DNA of 64,000 bases, taken from Variovorax paradoxus (GTDB lineage: Bacteria; Pseudomonadota; Gammaproteobacteria; Burkholderiales; Burkholderiaceae_C). The notes beneath the pieces are model-generated. The model did not search any database. It had not been told where the DNA came from and was given only the letters and a program-made list of their open reading frames with translations. Position numbers and translations under genes: made by a program. The stretch covers positions 1 to 64,000 of the forward strand of contig NZ_JAGGNV010000036.1 of assembly GCF_018614955.1 (NCBI RefSeq). The letters run 5' to 3'. Below are positions 28,199-41,839 of this stretch, in pieces; position 1 is the stretch's first letter; each line of letters starts with the position of its first letter.

Positions 28199-30784
28199 AT
28201 GTTGCAAGCCTACGTTGACCATGTCGCCGAGCGCGCCGCGCTCGGCATCCCGCCGCTGCCGCTGTCGGCCCAGCAGACCAGCGAGCTCATCGAGCTGCTG
28301 AAGAACGCCTCCACCAAGGACGGCGAGTTCCTGTTGAACCTGCTCACGCACCGCGTGCCCGCCGGCGTGGACGATGCGGCCAAGGTCAAGGCAAGCTACC
28401 TGGCGGCCGTGGCCCACGGCACCGAGAAGACCATGCTCATCTCGCGCGCCCATGCCACGGAACTGCTGGGCACCATGCTCGGCGGCTACAACATCAGCCC
28501 GCTGATCGATCTGCTCGACGACGCCGAAGTCGGCCCCGTCGCCGCCGAAGGCCTGAAGAAGACCTTGCTGATGTTCGACCAGTTCCACGACGTCAAGGAA
28601 AAGGCCGACAAGGGCAACGCCAATGCCAAGGCTGTGCTGCAGAGCTGGGCCGATGCCGAGTGGTTCACCAGCCGGCCCGAAGTGCCGCAGGGCATCACGG
28701 TCAGCATCTTCAAGGTGGCCGGCGAGATCAACACCGACGACCTTTCTCCCGCGCCCGACGCCTGGAGCCGTCCCGACATCCCAATGCACGCGCTGGCGAT
28801 GCACAAGAACGCACGTCCGGGCATCACGCCCGAGGAAGACGGCAAGCGCGGCCCGGTCAAGTTCATTGAGGACCTGCGCGCGCGCGGCCACCTGGTGGCG
28901 TATGCCGGCGACGTCGTCGGCACCGGCTCATCGCGCAAGAGCGCCACCAATTCGGTACTGTGGTTCACGGGCGAAGACATTCCCTTCGTGCCGAACAAGC
29001 GCTTCGGCGGCGTCTGCCTGGGCGGCAAGATCGCGCCGATCTTCTACAACACGATGGAAGACTCGGGCGCGCTGCCGATCGAGCTCGACGTGAGCCAGAT
29101 GGAAATGGGCGACGTGGTCGAGCTGCGCCCCTACGAAGGCAAGGCGCTGAAGGACGGCAAGGTCATCGCCGAGTTCAAGCTCAAGAGCGACGTGCTGTTC
29201 GACGAGGTGCGCGCCGGCGGCCGCATTCCGCTGATCATCGGCCGCGGCCTCACGGCCAAGGCACGCGAAGCGCTGGGCCTGCCGCCCTCGACGCTGTTCC
29301 GCCTGCCGGTCAGCCCGGCCGATTCGAAGAAGGGCTATTCGCTGGCCCAGAAGATGGTCGGCCGCGCCTGCGGCCTGCCGGAAGGCATGGGCGTGCGCCC
29401 GGGCACCTACTGCGAGCCGAAGATGACGAGCGTGGGCTCGCAGGACACCACCGGCCCGATGACGCGCGACGAACTGAAGGACCTGGCCTGCCTGGGCTTC
29501 AGCGCCGACCTGGTGATGCAGTCCTTCTGCCACACGGCGGCCTACCCGAAGAAGGTCGACGTCAAGATGCACCACGAGCTGCCCGACTTCATGAGCAACC
29601 GCGGCGGCGTCTCGCTGCGTCCGGGCGACGGCGTGATCCACTCGTGGCTCAACCGCCTCCTGACGCCCGACACCGTCGGCACCGGCGGCGACAGCCACAC
29701 GCGCTTCCCGATCGGCATCAGCTTCCCGGCCGGTTCGGGCCTGGTGGCCTTCGCGGCGGCGACCGGCGTGATGCCGCTGGACATGCCCGAGTCGGTGCTG
29801 GTGCGCTTCAAGGGCACGATGCAGCCGGGCGTCACGCTGCGCGACCTGGTCAATGCGATTCCGCTCTATGCGATCAAGTCCGGCCTGCTCACGGTCGAGA
29901 AGAAGGGCAAGAAGAACGTCTTCTCCGGCCGCATCCTCGAGATCGAAGGCCTGCCGGATCTCAAGGTCGAACAGGCCTTCGAGCTGAGCGACGCATCGGC
30001 CGAGCGCTCGGCCGCCGGCTGCACGGTGCACCTGAACAAGGAACCGATCATCGAGTACATCAACAGCAACATCACGCTGATGAAATGGATGATTGCCGAA
30101 GGCTACGCCGATGCGCGCACCCTGCAGCGCCGCATCGCCGCGCAGGAAGCCTGGCTCAAGGAGCCGCAGCTGCTCAAGGGCGACGCCGATGCCGAATACG
30201 CCGCCGTGATCGAAATCGACCTGGCCGACATCCACGAGCCCATCGTGGCCTGCCCGAACGACCCCGACGACGTTAAGACGCTGTCGGACGTGGCCGGCGC
30301 CAAGATCGACGAAGTGTTCATCGGCTCGTGCATGACCAACATCGGCCACTTCCGCGCGGCCTCCAAGCTGCTCGAAGGCAAGCGCGACATCCCGGTCAAG
30401 CTGTGGATCGCGCCGCCGACCAAGATGGATGCGCAGCAGCTCACCGAAGAAGGCCACTACGGCGTGTTCGGCAACGCGGGTGCGCGCACCGAGATGCCGG
30501 GCTGCTCGCTGTGCATGGGCAACCAGGCGCAGGTGCGCGAAGGCGCGACCGTGATGTCGACCAGCACGCGCAACTTCCCCAACCGTCTGGGCAAGAACAC
30601 CAACGTGTACCTTGGCAGCGCGGAGCTGGCCGCGATCTGCTCGCGCCTGGGCCGCATTCCGACCAAGGAAGAGTACATGGCCAGTGCTGTAGTGCTCGAT
30701 GCGTCGAGCGCGCAGATCTATCAGTACCTCAACTTCGACAAGATCGAGGACTACCAGGAAGTGGCGAAGACGGTGGCCGCCTGA
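28199..30784 (+). CDS. acnB: bifunctional aconitate hydratase 2 / 2-methylisocitrate dehydratase
   Basis: An 861-residue AcnB, near the E. coli length (865), with the AcnB-specific order: HEAT-like helical domain (about 1-160), swivelling domain 4 (about 165-385, [16 protein letters not shown]) and the catalytic domains. The [4Fe-4S] cysteines are in [14 protein letters not shown] and [10 protein letters not shown]. It isomerises citrate and isocitrate and usually also handles 2-methylcitrate-derived substrates. The ATG at 28199-28201 follows a CCGGAG ribosome-binding site. A strong terminator lies just after the stop. Confidence 0.97.
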   Translation: MLQAYVDHVAERAALGIPPLPLSAQQTSELIELLKNASTKDGEFLLNLLTHRVPAGVDDAAKVKASYLAAVAHGTEKTMLISRAHATELLGTMLGGYNISPLIDLLDDAEVGPVAAEGLKKTLLMFDQFHDVKEKADKGNANAKAVLQSWADAEWFTSRPEVPQGITVSIFKVAGEINTDDLSPAPDAWSRPDIPMHALAMHKNARPGITPEEDGKRGPVKFIEDLRARGHLVAYAGDVVGTGSSRKSATNSVLWFTGEDIPFVPNKRFGGVCLGGKIAPIFYNTMEDSGALPIELDVSQMEMGDVVELRPYEGKALKDGKVIAEFKLKSDVLFDEVRAGGRIPLIIGRGLTAKAREALGLPPSTLFRLPVSPADSKKGYSLAQKMVGRACGLPEGMGVRPGTYCEPKMTSVGSQDTTGPMTRDELKDLACLGFSADLVMQSFCHTAAYPKKVDVKMHHELPDFMSNRGGVSLRPGDGVIHSWLNRLLTPDTVGTGGDSHTRFPIGISFPAGSGLVAFAAATGVMPLDMPESVLVRFKGTMQPGVTLRDLVNAIPLYAIKSGLLTVEKKGKKNVFSGRILEIEGLPDLKVEQAFELSDASAERSAAGCTVHLNKEPIIEYINSNITLMKWMIAEGYADARTLQRRIAAQEAWLKEPQLLKGDADAEYAAVIEIDLADIHEPIVACPNDPDDVKTLSDVAGAKIDEVFIGSCMTNIGHFRAASKLLEGKRDIPVKLWIAPPTKMDAQQLTEEGHYGVFGNAGARTEMPGCSLCMGNQAQVREGATVMSTSTRNFPNRLGKNTNVYLGSAELAAICSRLGRIPTKEEYMASAVVLDASSAQIYQYLNFDKIEDYQEVAKTVAA

Positions 30785-30805
30785 TCGAGGCTGTCGCCCG
30801 ACCTG

Positions 30806-30829
30806 AAGCCCGCTTCGGCGGGCTTTTTT
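30806..30829 (+). terminator. intrinsic terminator after acnB
   Basis: AAGCCCGC and GCGGGCTT form a perfect 8-bp stem with a TTCG tetraloop, followed by a run of six T bases. It begins 22 bases after the acnB stop and should end the mdh-tam-acnB direction of transcription. Confidence 0.92.
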
Positions 30830-30959
30830 GCGCCCGCCTGCGTGGCAAGGCTCGAACCGATGCGCGGGCGGCCGCCAGGCGCGGCGCGGGATCATCTTTT
30901 GGTCGCTGATTGGTCATCATCCTGGTGGCACAGAGTGATCCAGGTGAGCGCCTTCGAGC

Positions 30960-31778
30960 TCAGGCGCGCGCCAATGCCGACAGTGCCGCCGCTGTCTGCG
31001 GGTCCGCCGGAAAGAACGACTCCACAGCCAGCTCCTGCAGCGTGACGTCCACCGGCGTGCCGAAGATCGTCGTGGTGCTGATGAAGCTCAGTACGCCCTG
31101 AGGCGTCACGAACTGGAAGGGCACCACCACGCCGTTGAGTTCGCCGCTCGCGGCGGGCGTGTCGTGGCTGACGTTCGGCGTCGGGTAGGCGGCCAGCTCG
31201 TCGTGCAATGCCTGAAGCACCGCGTCGCCCGTGGCCGCGATCTGCTGCTGCAGCCGTTCGAGCAGGTGCGCCCGCCATTGGGACAGGTTCGCGATGCGCG
31301 AGGCCACGCCCTCGGGGTGCAGGCTGAGCCGCAGCACGTTGACCGGCGGCTTCAGCAGTTCCGGCGCCGCGCCGGCCATCAAGAGCGGCACGAGTGCGTT
31401 GTGCGCCACCAGGTTCCAGTGGCGATCGACCGCCAACGCCGGAAAGGGCTCGTGCCCCTTGAGCACCAGGTCGACCGCCCGGCGTGCCGAGGCGAGGGCG
31501 GGGTCGTCCAGCGAGCGCTGCCGGTACATCGGCGCATAGCCGGCCGCCACCAGCAGCGCATTGCGCTCGCGCAGCGGCACTTCGAGCCGCTCGGCGAGCC
31601 GCAGCACCATCTCGCGGCTGGGCTCCGCGCGGCCGGTTTCGACGTAGCTCAGGTGGCGCGTCGACACCTGGGCCTCGTGCGCCAGGTCGAGCTGGCTCAG
31701 TCGGCGGTGCTGGCGCCAGTGGCGCAAATGGGTGCCGAAGGAGTCGGCCGCGGTCGGGGGTGTGCTGTGGGGGCTCAT
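30960..31778 (-). CDS. XRE-family regulator with MmyB-like ligand domain
   Basis: A 272-residue regulator. The N-terminal helix-turn-helix (about 15-70) reads LRHWRQHRRLSQLDLAHEAQ and TRHLSYVETGRAEPSREMVL. The remainder is the MmyB-like ligand-binding domain found in many actinobacterial and proteobacterial XRE proteins, with AVDRHWNLVAHNALVPLL and a hydrophobic cavity region. The ATG at 31776-31778 is chosen because AGGATGG lies at the right distance upstream; an in-frame ATG three codons earlier is possible. It is divergent from the small membrane protein at 31910, which is its likeliest target. Confidence 0.88.
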   Translation of the reverse strand: MSPHSTPPTAADSFGTHLRHWRQHRRLSQLDLAHEAQVSTRHLSYVETGRAEPSREMVLRLAERLEVPLRERNALLVAAGYAPMYRQRSLDDPALASARRAVDLVLKGHEPFPALAVDRHWNLVAHNALVPLLMAGAAPELLKPPVNVLRLSLHPEGVASRIANLSQWRAHLLERLQQQIAATGDAVLQALHDELAAYPTPNVSHDTPAASGELNGVVVPFQFVTPQGVLSFISTTTIFGTPVDVTLQELAVESFFPADPQTAAALSALARA

Positions 31779-31909
31779 GGCCGCCATCCTAGTGAAGCGG
31801 GGCGCCGCGGCCATGACCTCCCAGGTCATCGACCGTCGGCCGGGCCTCCGGAATGATGGGCCCCAACGCGGCAGGAACGGCCTGCAGCGTGCCACACAAG
31901 GAGTCCGTC

Positions 31910-32326
31910 ATGTCCGTCTTCGCCTCTTTCCGTTTTCTGCCCCGTGTGATGTGGGCCGATGCTGCCTCGTGCGCTGCGACCGGGGTGTTGCAGCTCGCTT
32001 TCACCGGCGCGCTGGCCCGGCTGACCGGCCTGCCGGCCCCCTTGCTGCTGGGCACCGGCGTCTTCCTGCTGGCCTATGCGGCCGCCGCGGCCTGGATGGC
32101 CAGCCGCGCCGTCCCGCCGCGCCGGCTGATCGGGCTGGTGGTCGTCGGCAACTTCGGCTGGGCAGCGGCCTGCGTTGCCCTGCTGGCGATCGGTGGGGCC
32201 GCGATCGCGCCGCTGGGCTGGGCCTGGGTGATCGCCCAGGCCGTGACCATAGTCGTGCTGGCCGAGCTGCAATGGATGGGCCTGCGTCACAGCCGGCCGG
32301 CGGCCCGCGGCGCGATCGCGGCATGA
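31910..32326 (+). CDS. small integral membrane protein, unknown
   Basis: A 138-residue hydrophobic protein with four predicted transmembrane helices (about 16-36, 46-65, 73-95 and 101-121) and a short basic loop PPRRL between helices 2 and 3. I see no catalytic motif. The ATG is preceded by AAGGAG. It lies divergent to an XRE regulator, with 131 bases between start codons, a regulator-target arrangement. It ends 94 bases before acnA, in the same direction, but acnA has its own ribosome-binding site. Confidence 0.75.
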   Translation: MSVFASFRFLPRVMWADAASCAATGVLQLAFTGALARLTGLPAPLLLGTGVFLLAYAAAAAWMASRAVPPRRLIGLVVVGNFGWAAACVALLAIGGAAIAPLGWAWVIAQAVTIVVLAELQWMGLRHSRPAARGAIAA

Positions 32327-32420
32327 ACCCACGCAGCGTCCGGGTGCGCTCCTCGACTACAGCCCTTGTCATCGATCCCTGCTATCTTTGAGGCGCTTCC
32401 ACGAATCACAGGAGTTCCTC

Positions 32421-35315
<2,895 letters not shown>

Positions 35316-35342
35316 GCACACAGGCAGAGCCTGCCTCTGTGA

Positions 35343-35364
35343 CCGGCACGCGGCCGCGTGCCGG
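35343..35364. repeat. perfect 22-bp palindrome downstream of acnA
   Basis: The sequence from 35343 to 35364 is its own reverse complement: CCGGCACGCGG followed by CCGCGTGCCGG. It could form an 11-bp stem in either transcript and may help end acnA and the convergent peptidase message, but no T-run follows on either strand, so a classical intrinsic terminator is doubtful. Confidence 0.7.
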
Positions 35365-35365
35365 G

Positions 35366-35392
35366 GTGCTGCGGCAGTTGCTCGCTGCCTGA
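35366..35392 (+). repeat. partial duplicate of the acnA 3' end
   Basis: These 27 bases encode V-L-R-Q-L-L-A-A-stop, exactly the peptide at the end of acnA (35289-35315), with 24 of 27 bases matching; the differences are synonymous (ctc/ctg, agg/cgg, ctc/ttg). The copies are 50 bases apart and bracket the palindrome at 35343-35364. A small tandem duplication or a mutated former acnA end is the simplest explanation. It is probably not translated. Confidence 0.65.
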
Positions 35393-35398
35393 CTGGCT

Positions 35399-36802
35399 TC
35401 AGTTGCTGTCGAGCCGCTTCGTCAAACGCTCGAGCACCGGGCGGATGCCTTCGCCCACCTGGATCTGCGGGTTCGAGAAGCCGTCGTCCTTGCCGGCGTC
35501 GATTTCGCGCTGGCGAATCACCGGCACGGCCGCCGCGAAGGCTGCTTCGAAGGAGTGGCTCTTGCGCAGTTCCTCGTTGAATACCGCGCGGCCGAAGAAG
35601 GTGAGTTCGGACAGCCTGCCGCAGCCGTAAGAGGTGTGCTCGGCATCGGCGGCGGTCATGATGAGGCTGTCCTCGGTGGCGAGCGGTTCGATCCAGCCGC
35701 CTGAATAACAGGCCGAGATCGCGATCACGCGGTGCCGGATGCCGGCCGCGTCGAGCGCTTCTCGCACTTCCTGCGGCGTCAGCCACGGCACGGTCAGCGG
35801 CCAGTGCGCGGCAGCGAGCTTGAAGTCCCGCGCGCCGTGCGAGGTCATGTAGAGCACCAGCACGTCGCGCTCGCGGTCCATGCGCGCGGCCAGCGCTTCC
35901 ACGGCGCGCCGCAGGTTCAGTGGCGTCGCCCAGGGGAGTTCCTGCGTGGTCGTCGCGTGGTTGACCAGGCGCAGCACGCGCCCCTTGGCGTCGAATCGCT
36001 CTTCGAGCAGGGTGGCCACCATGGCGCTTTCGCGCAGGAAGACGTCTTCCGAGGCATAGGGGGCGAACACCAGTCCGTAGACATGGGATTCGCCGTCCGG
36101 CCGCGGCGCCAGCCCGGCGACGGCGCGCTGCCACACGGCCTGCTGTTCCTCGAAGGTCTCCTGCGTCAGCTGCAGCCGGGGCCGCTCCGGCGCCGCCGAG
36201 GCGCTGTAGTCCGGCTGCCAGACCCGCTCGCGGTCCTGCGTGCTCTGCCAGATGCCTATGGCAGTGATGGCCAGCATGCCGGGCACGAAGAGGGCCAGGC
36301 GCATGCGCGAAGGCGCGCAGCGCGCCATCAGGCGCACCGAGCTCAGGAGCCAGCACGCGATCAAACTGCCGTAGACCGCCCAGAAGCCCGAGGTGGTGGT
36401 GAGCGGTTGAGGCAACCAGCCCCGGAAGTAGGCGAGGGCGAAGCCCGCCATGAGCAGGTTCCAGGGCACGGCGGCCCAGGTGAAGAGCGCGAACCAGCGG
36501 CTCACGCTGGCAGCCGGTGACAGCGCCGCCCAGCCGACCCACAGCGTGAGGGCGGTGGCCCACCAGGCATTCAGCTCCGCGGCCGGATGGAAGGTGGCCG
36601 GGCCGTCGATCTGGAGCCGTTCGATGCCCAGCACCAGCAGGAGCGGGATCAGCACGATGAGCATCAACTGCCAGGGGCTGGGCGAGGCCGTGATGCGAGG
36701 GGCCAGGAGCACCGAGGCGCGCAGGCCTTCGACGATCCAATGCCAGAAGCTGGGGCGGCGTGGCACGTCGTGTGCGGGCAGGTCGGGATGCTCGTCTGTC
36801 AT
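35399..36802 (-). CDS. membrane-anchored C13-family (legumain-like) cysteine peptidase
   Basis: A 467-residue protein. The N-terminal part has about five predicted transmembrane helices (46-60, 80-95, 104-128, 140-160 and 168-187). The C-terminal part is a caspase/legumain-fold peptidase: catalytic His322 in LVLYMTSHGARDF and Cys365 in VIAISACYSGGWIEPL, each after a hydrophobic strand as in clan CD. Such bacterial C13 proteins are known but largely unstudied; GPI-transamidase and legumain are eukaryotic relatives. It converges on acnA and has no partner gene in the same direction. The substrate, and which side of the membrane the active site faces, are unknown. Confidence 0.82.
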   Translation of the reverse strand: MTDEHPDLPAHDVPRRPSFWHWIVEGLRASVLLAPRITASPSPWQLMLIVLIPLLLVLGIERLQIDGPATFHPAAELNAWWATALTLWVGWAALSPAASVSRWFALFTWAAVPWNLLMAGFALAYFRGWLPQPLTTTSGFWAVYGSLIACWLLSSVRLMARCAPSRMRLALFVPGMLAITAIGIWQSTQDRERVWQPDYSASAAPERPRLQLTQETFEEQQAVWQRAVAGLAPRPDGESHVYGLVFAPYASEDVFLRESAMVATLLEERFDAKGRVLRLVNHATTTQELPWATPLNLRRAVEALAARMDRERDVLVLYMTSHGARDFKLAAAHWPLTVPWLTPQEVREALDAAGIRHRVIAISACYSGGWIEPLATEDSLIMTAADAEHTSYGCGRLSELTFFGRAVFNEELRKSHSFEAAFAAAVPVIRQREIDAGKDDGFSNPQIQVGEGIRPVLERLTKRLDSN

Positions 36803-36865
36803 GCCCGGATGATGCCTTGCACGCAGGGATTCTTCGGCTCCGGTTCGCCAAACGCCGGCGTTTTC

Positions 36866-36878
36866 GAGAATAATTCTC
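36866..36878 (+). promoter_or_regulatory. putative Fur box upstream of feoA
   Basis: GAGAAT-A-ATTCTC is a perfect 6-1-6 inverted repeat, the arrangement of the Fur-binding consensus GATAAT-N-ATTATC, differing by one base per arm. It lies 23 bases before the feoA GTG. A Fur-iron repressor bound here would block feoAB when iron is sufficient. Binding is predicted from pattern only. Confidence 0.7.
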
Positions 36879-36901
36879 ATTTTGACAATTGGATTCCGCG
36901 G

Positions 36902-37184
36902 GTGACCACCACGAACGGCGCGGCCTTGGCCGCCATCAGCCTCGACCAGCTTCCCAACAACCAGTGGGCGACCGTGCTCGATGTGCTTCGGCCTGAAGAG
37001 ACGGAAAGCCGCGAGCTGGTGCTGCGGCTGACCGAGATCGGCTTCGTGCCCGGCGAGGCGGTGCGCATCGTCGCCAACGGCGTGCCGGGCCGCGAGCCGC
37101 TGGCCGTGCGCCTGGGCCACACCACCTTCGCGCTGCGCCGCCACGAGGCCTCGTTCATCCGCGTGATGCCGGGAGCCGCGCAGC

Positions 37185-37192
<8 letters not shown>
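36902..37192 (+). CDS. feoA: ferrous iron transport protein A
   Basis: A 96-residue FeoA protein with an SH3-like fold, a cytoplasmic partner of FeoB. The core reads RLTEIGFVPGEAVRIVANGV and continues with REPLAVRLGHTTFALRRHEA. No ATG gives a sensible N-terminus; the GTG at 36902-36904 with GGA eight bases upstream is preferred. It sits directly behind the 6-1-6 palindrome and overlaps feoB by eight bases, indicating coupling. It is slightly longer than E. coli FeoA (75) at the N-terminus. Confidence 0.88.
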
Positions 37193-39083
<1,891 letters not shown>

Positions 39084-39084
39084 G

Positions 39085-39366
39085 ATGACACAACAGATCA
39101 TCGTCGGGCTGATCGTCGCGCTGGCCGCGATCTATGCGGTCTGGCGCTGGATGCCCGCCGGCTGGCGCCGCGCCGCGGCGGCGAGGCTCGCGTCGGGCAC
39201 GCAGCGCGCGGGCCTGGTCGATGCGGAGCAGGCACAGCAGTTGGCCGAGTCGCTCGCCAAGAGCTCGGGCTGCGGCTCATGCGACAGCTGCGGCAGTTGC
39301 GGCACCACCAAGAGCAGTCCTTCGGCAGCGCCGGATCGCGCAAAGCCAGCGACGCGCGCGCATTGA
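39085..39366 (+). CDS. FeoB-associated Cys-rich membrane protein
   Basis: A 93-residue protein with one N-terminal transmembrane helix (about 4-23, IIVGLIVALAAIYAVWRW) and a C-terminal CX2CX2CX2C run, Cys63, 66, 69 and 72, in CGSCDSCGSCG. It occupies the feoC position directly after feoB. AGGAGG within the feoB end acts as its ribosome-binding site. Related small cysteine-rich proteins accompany feoB in many bacteria; iron-sulfur or metal binding is plausible but unproven. It lacks the winged-helix fold of E. coli FeoC. Confidence 0.82.
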   Translation: MTQQIIVGLIVALAAIYAVWRWMPAGWRRAAAARLASGTQRAGLVDAEQAQQLAESLAKSSGCGSCDSCGSCGTTKSSPSAAPDRAKPATRAH

Positions 39367-39373
39367 GCGGGGA

Positions 39374-40555
39374 ATGCCGGCCGCTCACATCCTGATCGCA
39401 GGCGGGGGCATTGCGGGTCTGGCGAGCGCGCTCGCCCTGGCTCGCCGCCGCCATCGCGTTGACCTGTTCGAACAGGCCGTGGCCTTCGGCGAGGTCGGCG
39501 CCGGCATCCAGCTCGGCCCCAATGTCACGCGTCGGCTGCAGTCGCTGGGCGTGTGGGAGCCGCTCGTGCGCGTCGCGGCGCGGCCCGAGGCGCTGGTGGT
39601 GCGCAGCGCGACCGGCGGCCAGGACATCGCCCGCCTGCCGCTCGGCAACGCCATGCTGCGAAGCTACGGCTCCCCCTACCTTTGCGTGCACCGTGCCGAC
39701 CTGCATGCGCTGCTGCTGGTAGCCGTGCGCGGGAGCGGCGCCGTCACGCTCAACACCGGCGCGCGCGTCGACCAGGCGGTGGCGCGCGCCGGCGCGGTTT
39801 GCGTGTCGAGCACGGACTCGAGAGCCTGGGAGGGCGATGCGCTGATCGGCGCCGACGGCCTCTGGAGCGCGGTGCGTTCGCGCGTGGTGGAGGATTCGCC
39901 GCCGCCGCGCGCGACCGGCCACACGGCCTGGCGCGCGTTGATCGAGCAGTCGGCGCTGCCTGCGGCGCTGCGCAGCACGCAGATCAGCGTCTGGCTCGGG
40001 CCGCGGCTGCATGCGGTGGCCTATCCGGTTCGGCGCGGCGATGCGCTCAATGTCGTGGTGCTGGCCGAGGCCGCGCCGGCCGGCGATGCCCGCGACTGGG
40101 ATCAGGCGAGCAGCCTGGCTGCGCTGCAGACTGCCACCGGCCGAACCTGCGCAGGCCTGCAGGCGCTGCTGGAAGCGATGCCTTCATGGGGCGCGTGGAC
40201 GCTCAGCGACCGTGCGCCGCTCGCCGGGCCGGAGCAGATGGCCAGCGAACGTGTGGCGCTGGCCGGTGATGCGGCACATCCGATGCTGCCTTATCTGGCG
40301 CAGGGCGCCGGCATGGCGATCGAGGACGCGGTGGCGCTCGCCGATGCGCTGGACGGCGGCGATTCGAATGCCGTGCCCGCAGCCCTGGCGCGCTACGCGG
40401 CCGCGCGCTGGGAGCGCAACGCCCAGGTGCAGGCGCGAGCGCGGCGCAACGGCGAGATCTTTCATGCCACCGGCCTGGTGCGCATGGGCCGCGATGCGGC
40501 CCTGAAACTGCTCGGCGCGCGGCTGCTCGACCAGCCCTGGCTCTACGGCGCCTGA
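39374..40555 (+). CDS. FAD-dependent aromatic-ring monooxygenase family protein
   Basis: A 393-residue class A flavoprotein monooxygenase. The GxGxxG fold is ILIAGGGIAGLASALALA (about 6-23), the DG motif appears in LIGADGLWSAVRSRV, and the GD motif is ALAGDAAHPMLPYLAQGAG. Relatives include salicylate and 3-hydroxybenzoate hydroxylases, but the sequence alone does not set the substrate. GCGGGGA precedes the ATG. It starts seven bases after the Cys-rich feo gene, so it may be transcribed with the iron operon. It is not a clear kynurenine 3-monooxygenase despite the kyn genes nearby. Confidence 0.85.
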   Translation: MPAAHILIAGGGIAGLASALALARRRHRVDLFEQAVAFGEVGAGIQLGPNVTRRLQSLGVWEPLVRVAARPEALVVRSATGGQDIARLPLGNAMLRSYGSPYLCVHRADLHALLLVAVRGSGAVTLNTGARVDQAVARAGAVCVSSTDSRAWEGDALIGADGLWSAVRSRVVEDSPPPRATGHTAWRALIEQSALPAALRSTQISVWLGPRLHAVAYPVRRGDALNVVVLAEAAPAGDARDWDQASSLAALQTATGRTCAGLQALLEAMPSWGAWTLSDRAPLAGPEQMASERVALAGDAAHPMLPYLAQGAGMAIEDAVALADALDGGDSNAVPAALARYAAARWERNAQVQARARRNGEIFHATGLVRMGRDAALKLLGARLLDQPWLYGA

Positions 40556-40557
40556 AT

Positions 40558-41805
40558 TCAGAGGCTAAAGCTTTGGAGGTGGTCGACGCGTTCGGCCAGG
40601 CCGTTCGCGCCGAGGTAGTGGCTGACCTTGCCGGTGCGTACTTCGGCCAGCGAGGTCTCCAGTTCGGCGAGCATGTTGTTCCTGACCGTTTCGAAGGCAG
40701 CCGGCAGGTCGTCGCGCCTGCGCCTATAGGCGTCGGCGATCAGGCGCGCGGCAGCGGGTGCACCGCAGGCCACGCACTCGGCGACGGCGGTCGCGCTGGG
40801 CTCGGCGCCGTGCTCGAGCAGTAGCTCGACGAGTTCGGGCGAGACCGCGCTGTCGATGTAGTCGAGCGCGTCCGGCGCCACCGGCGCACCGGCACGCACC
40901 AGCGCGGCCGCTGCGGCATGGGCACCATGGCTCAGCGCCAGATCGGTGGCGATGGCGCTGCCTTGCAGCGGGCCGTCGAGTGCCACGCCGGCAGCCGCCA
41001 GGCGCTCGACCAGCGCGGCATCGTCGGTCGCGACCGCGTGGCGCAATGCGATGCGCGAGAGCGGGCCGTCCTGGCCCAGCGTGCCATCGGCCAGCGGCGT
41101 TTTCCAGTCGACCGTGGCGCGGCGATAGAACGCGACCAGCTTGTCCATCAGCTCCAGGGACAGGCCGTGCGTCTCGTGACGTTCGTCGAGGTATTCGAGC
41201 ACCGCCTGCCCGGTGAAGTAGTCGCCTGCCGGCTCGAGCGGGTCTTCGTCCAGGTGCAGCACGGCGAAGGCCGCGGGGAGGTCGTGCGCGACCGTCGTCA
41301 GCCCATCCTCGTGCAGCGCGTGCGCCCAGGCCTCGGGGAGGCCCTGCTTCCACGCCAGGACGTGGCCGTAGTCCGCGCCGGGCTCGACCACGGCGTAGAT
41401 GCGGTCACTGTGTTCGAAGCCGCCGAAGGGGAGGGTAGTGAGCTTGCCGTCCCAGGACTGGTCGCTCGCCGCAGCGGCTTCCTGCGCCACTTGCCGTTCG
41501 TGATCGATCCAGCCCTGCAGGTCGTGATAGCCGTCGCTGCCGTTCCAGAATAGCTCGCTCCAGCTGACGGCTTCTTCGTTGCCGTTCATGCGCAGGTGGA
41601 GGTCGTAGTCGATGCGCCCGCCCGCCGTCTGCTGCCAGAGCGCGACGAGTTCGGGCGGGATCGGCCCGGCGCACAGCGCCTGTACTGCGGCGATCTGCTC
41701 GAAGGGCATCGGCGGCCGGGCATCGAAGATCACGCGCTCGGCAAAGAGCACGATGCCGTGCTCGCGCAGAAGGGCCAGTTCGTCGTCGGCAAAGTCGTCG
41801 CTCAT
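40558..41805 (-). CDS. SMI1/KNR4-domain protein with ankyrin-like repeats
   Basis: A 415-residue cytoplasmic protein. The N-terminal half (about 15-200) looks like a SMI1/KNR4 (SUKH) domain: PPMPFEQIAAVQALCAGPIP and ELVALWQQTAGGRIDYDL are typical. The C-terminal half (about 245-360) has ankyrin-like units such as LRHAVATDDAALVERLAAAG and SPELVELLLEHGAEPSAT. GGGAG lies six bases before the chosen ATG (41803-41805). SUKH proteins often act as immunity proteins against contact-delivered toxins, but no toxin gene is adjacent. Domain calls are from motif recognition. Confidence 0.72.
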   Translation of the reverse strand: MSDDFADDELALLREHGIVLFAERVIFDARPPMPFEQIAAVQALCAGPIPPELVALWQQTAGGRIDYDLHLRMNGNEEAVSWSELFWNGSDGYHDLQGWIDHERQVAQEAAAASDQSWDGKLTTLPFGGFEHSDRIYAVVEPGADYGHVLAWKQGLPEAWAHALHEDGLTTVAHDLPAAFAVLHLDEDPLEPAGDYFTGQAVLEYLDERHETHGLSLELMDKLVAFYRRATVDWKTPLADGTLGQDGPLSRIALRHAVATDDAALVERLAAAGVALDGPLQGSAIATDLALSHGAHAAAAALVRAGAPVAPDALDYIDSAVSPELVELLLEHGAEPSATAVAECVACGAPAAARLIADAYRRRRDDLPAAFETVRNNMLAELETSLAEVRTGKVSHYLGANGLAERVDHLQSFSL

Positions 41806-41839
41806 CGTCATCTCCCGGTTTGTTATCGAGATGGCGGCT

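Noticed and set aside
28928-30895. A 655-codon minus-strand open frame opposite acnB
   Set aside because: Its His/Arg/Ala-rich composition is that of an antisense shadow; acnB on the plus strand is complete and conserved.
30830-30959. Possible small gene after acnB
   Set aside because: No start with a ribosome-binding site or coding-like frame; open frames here are shadows of the XRE regulator.
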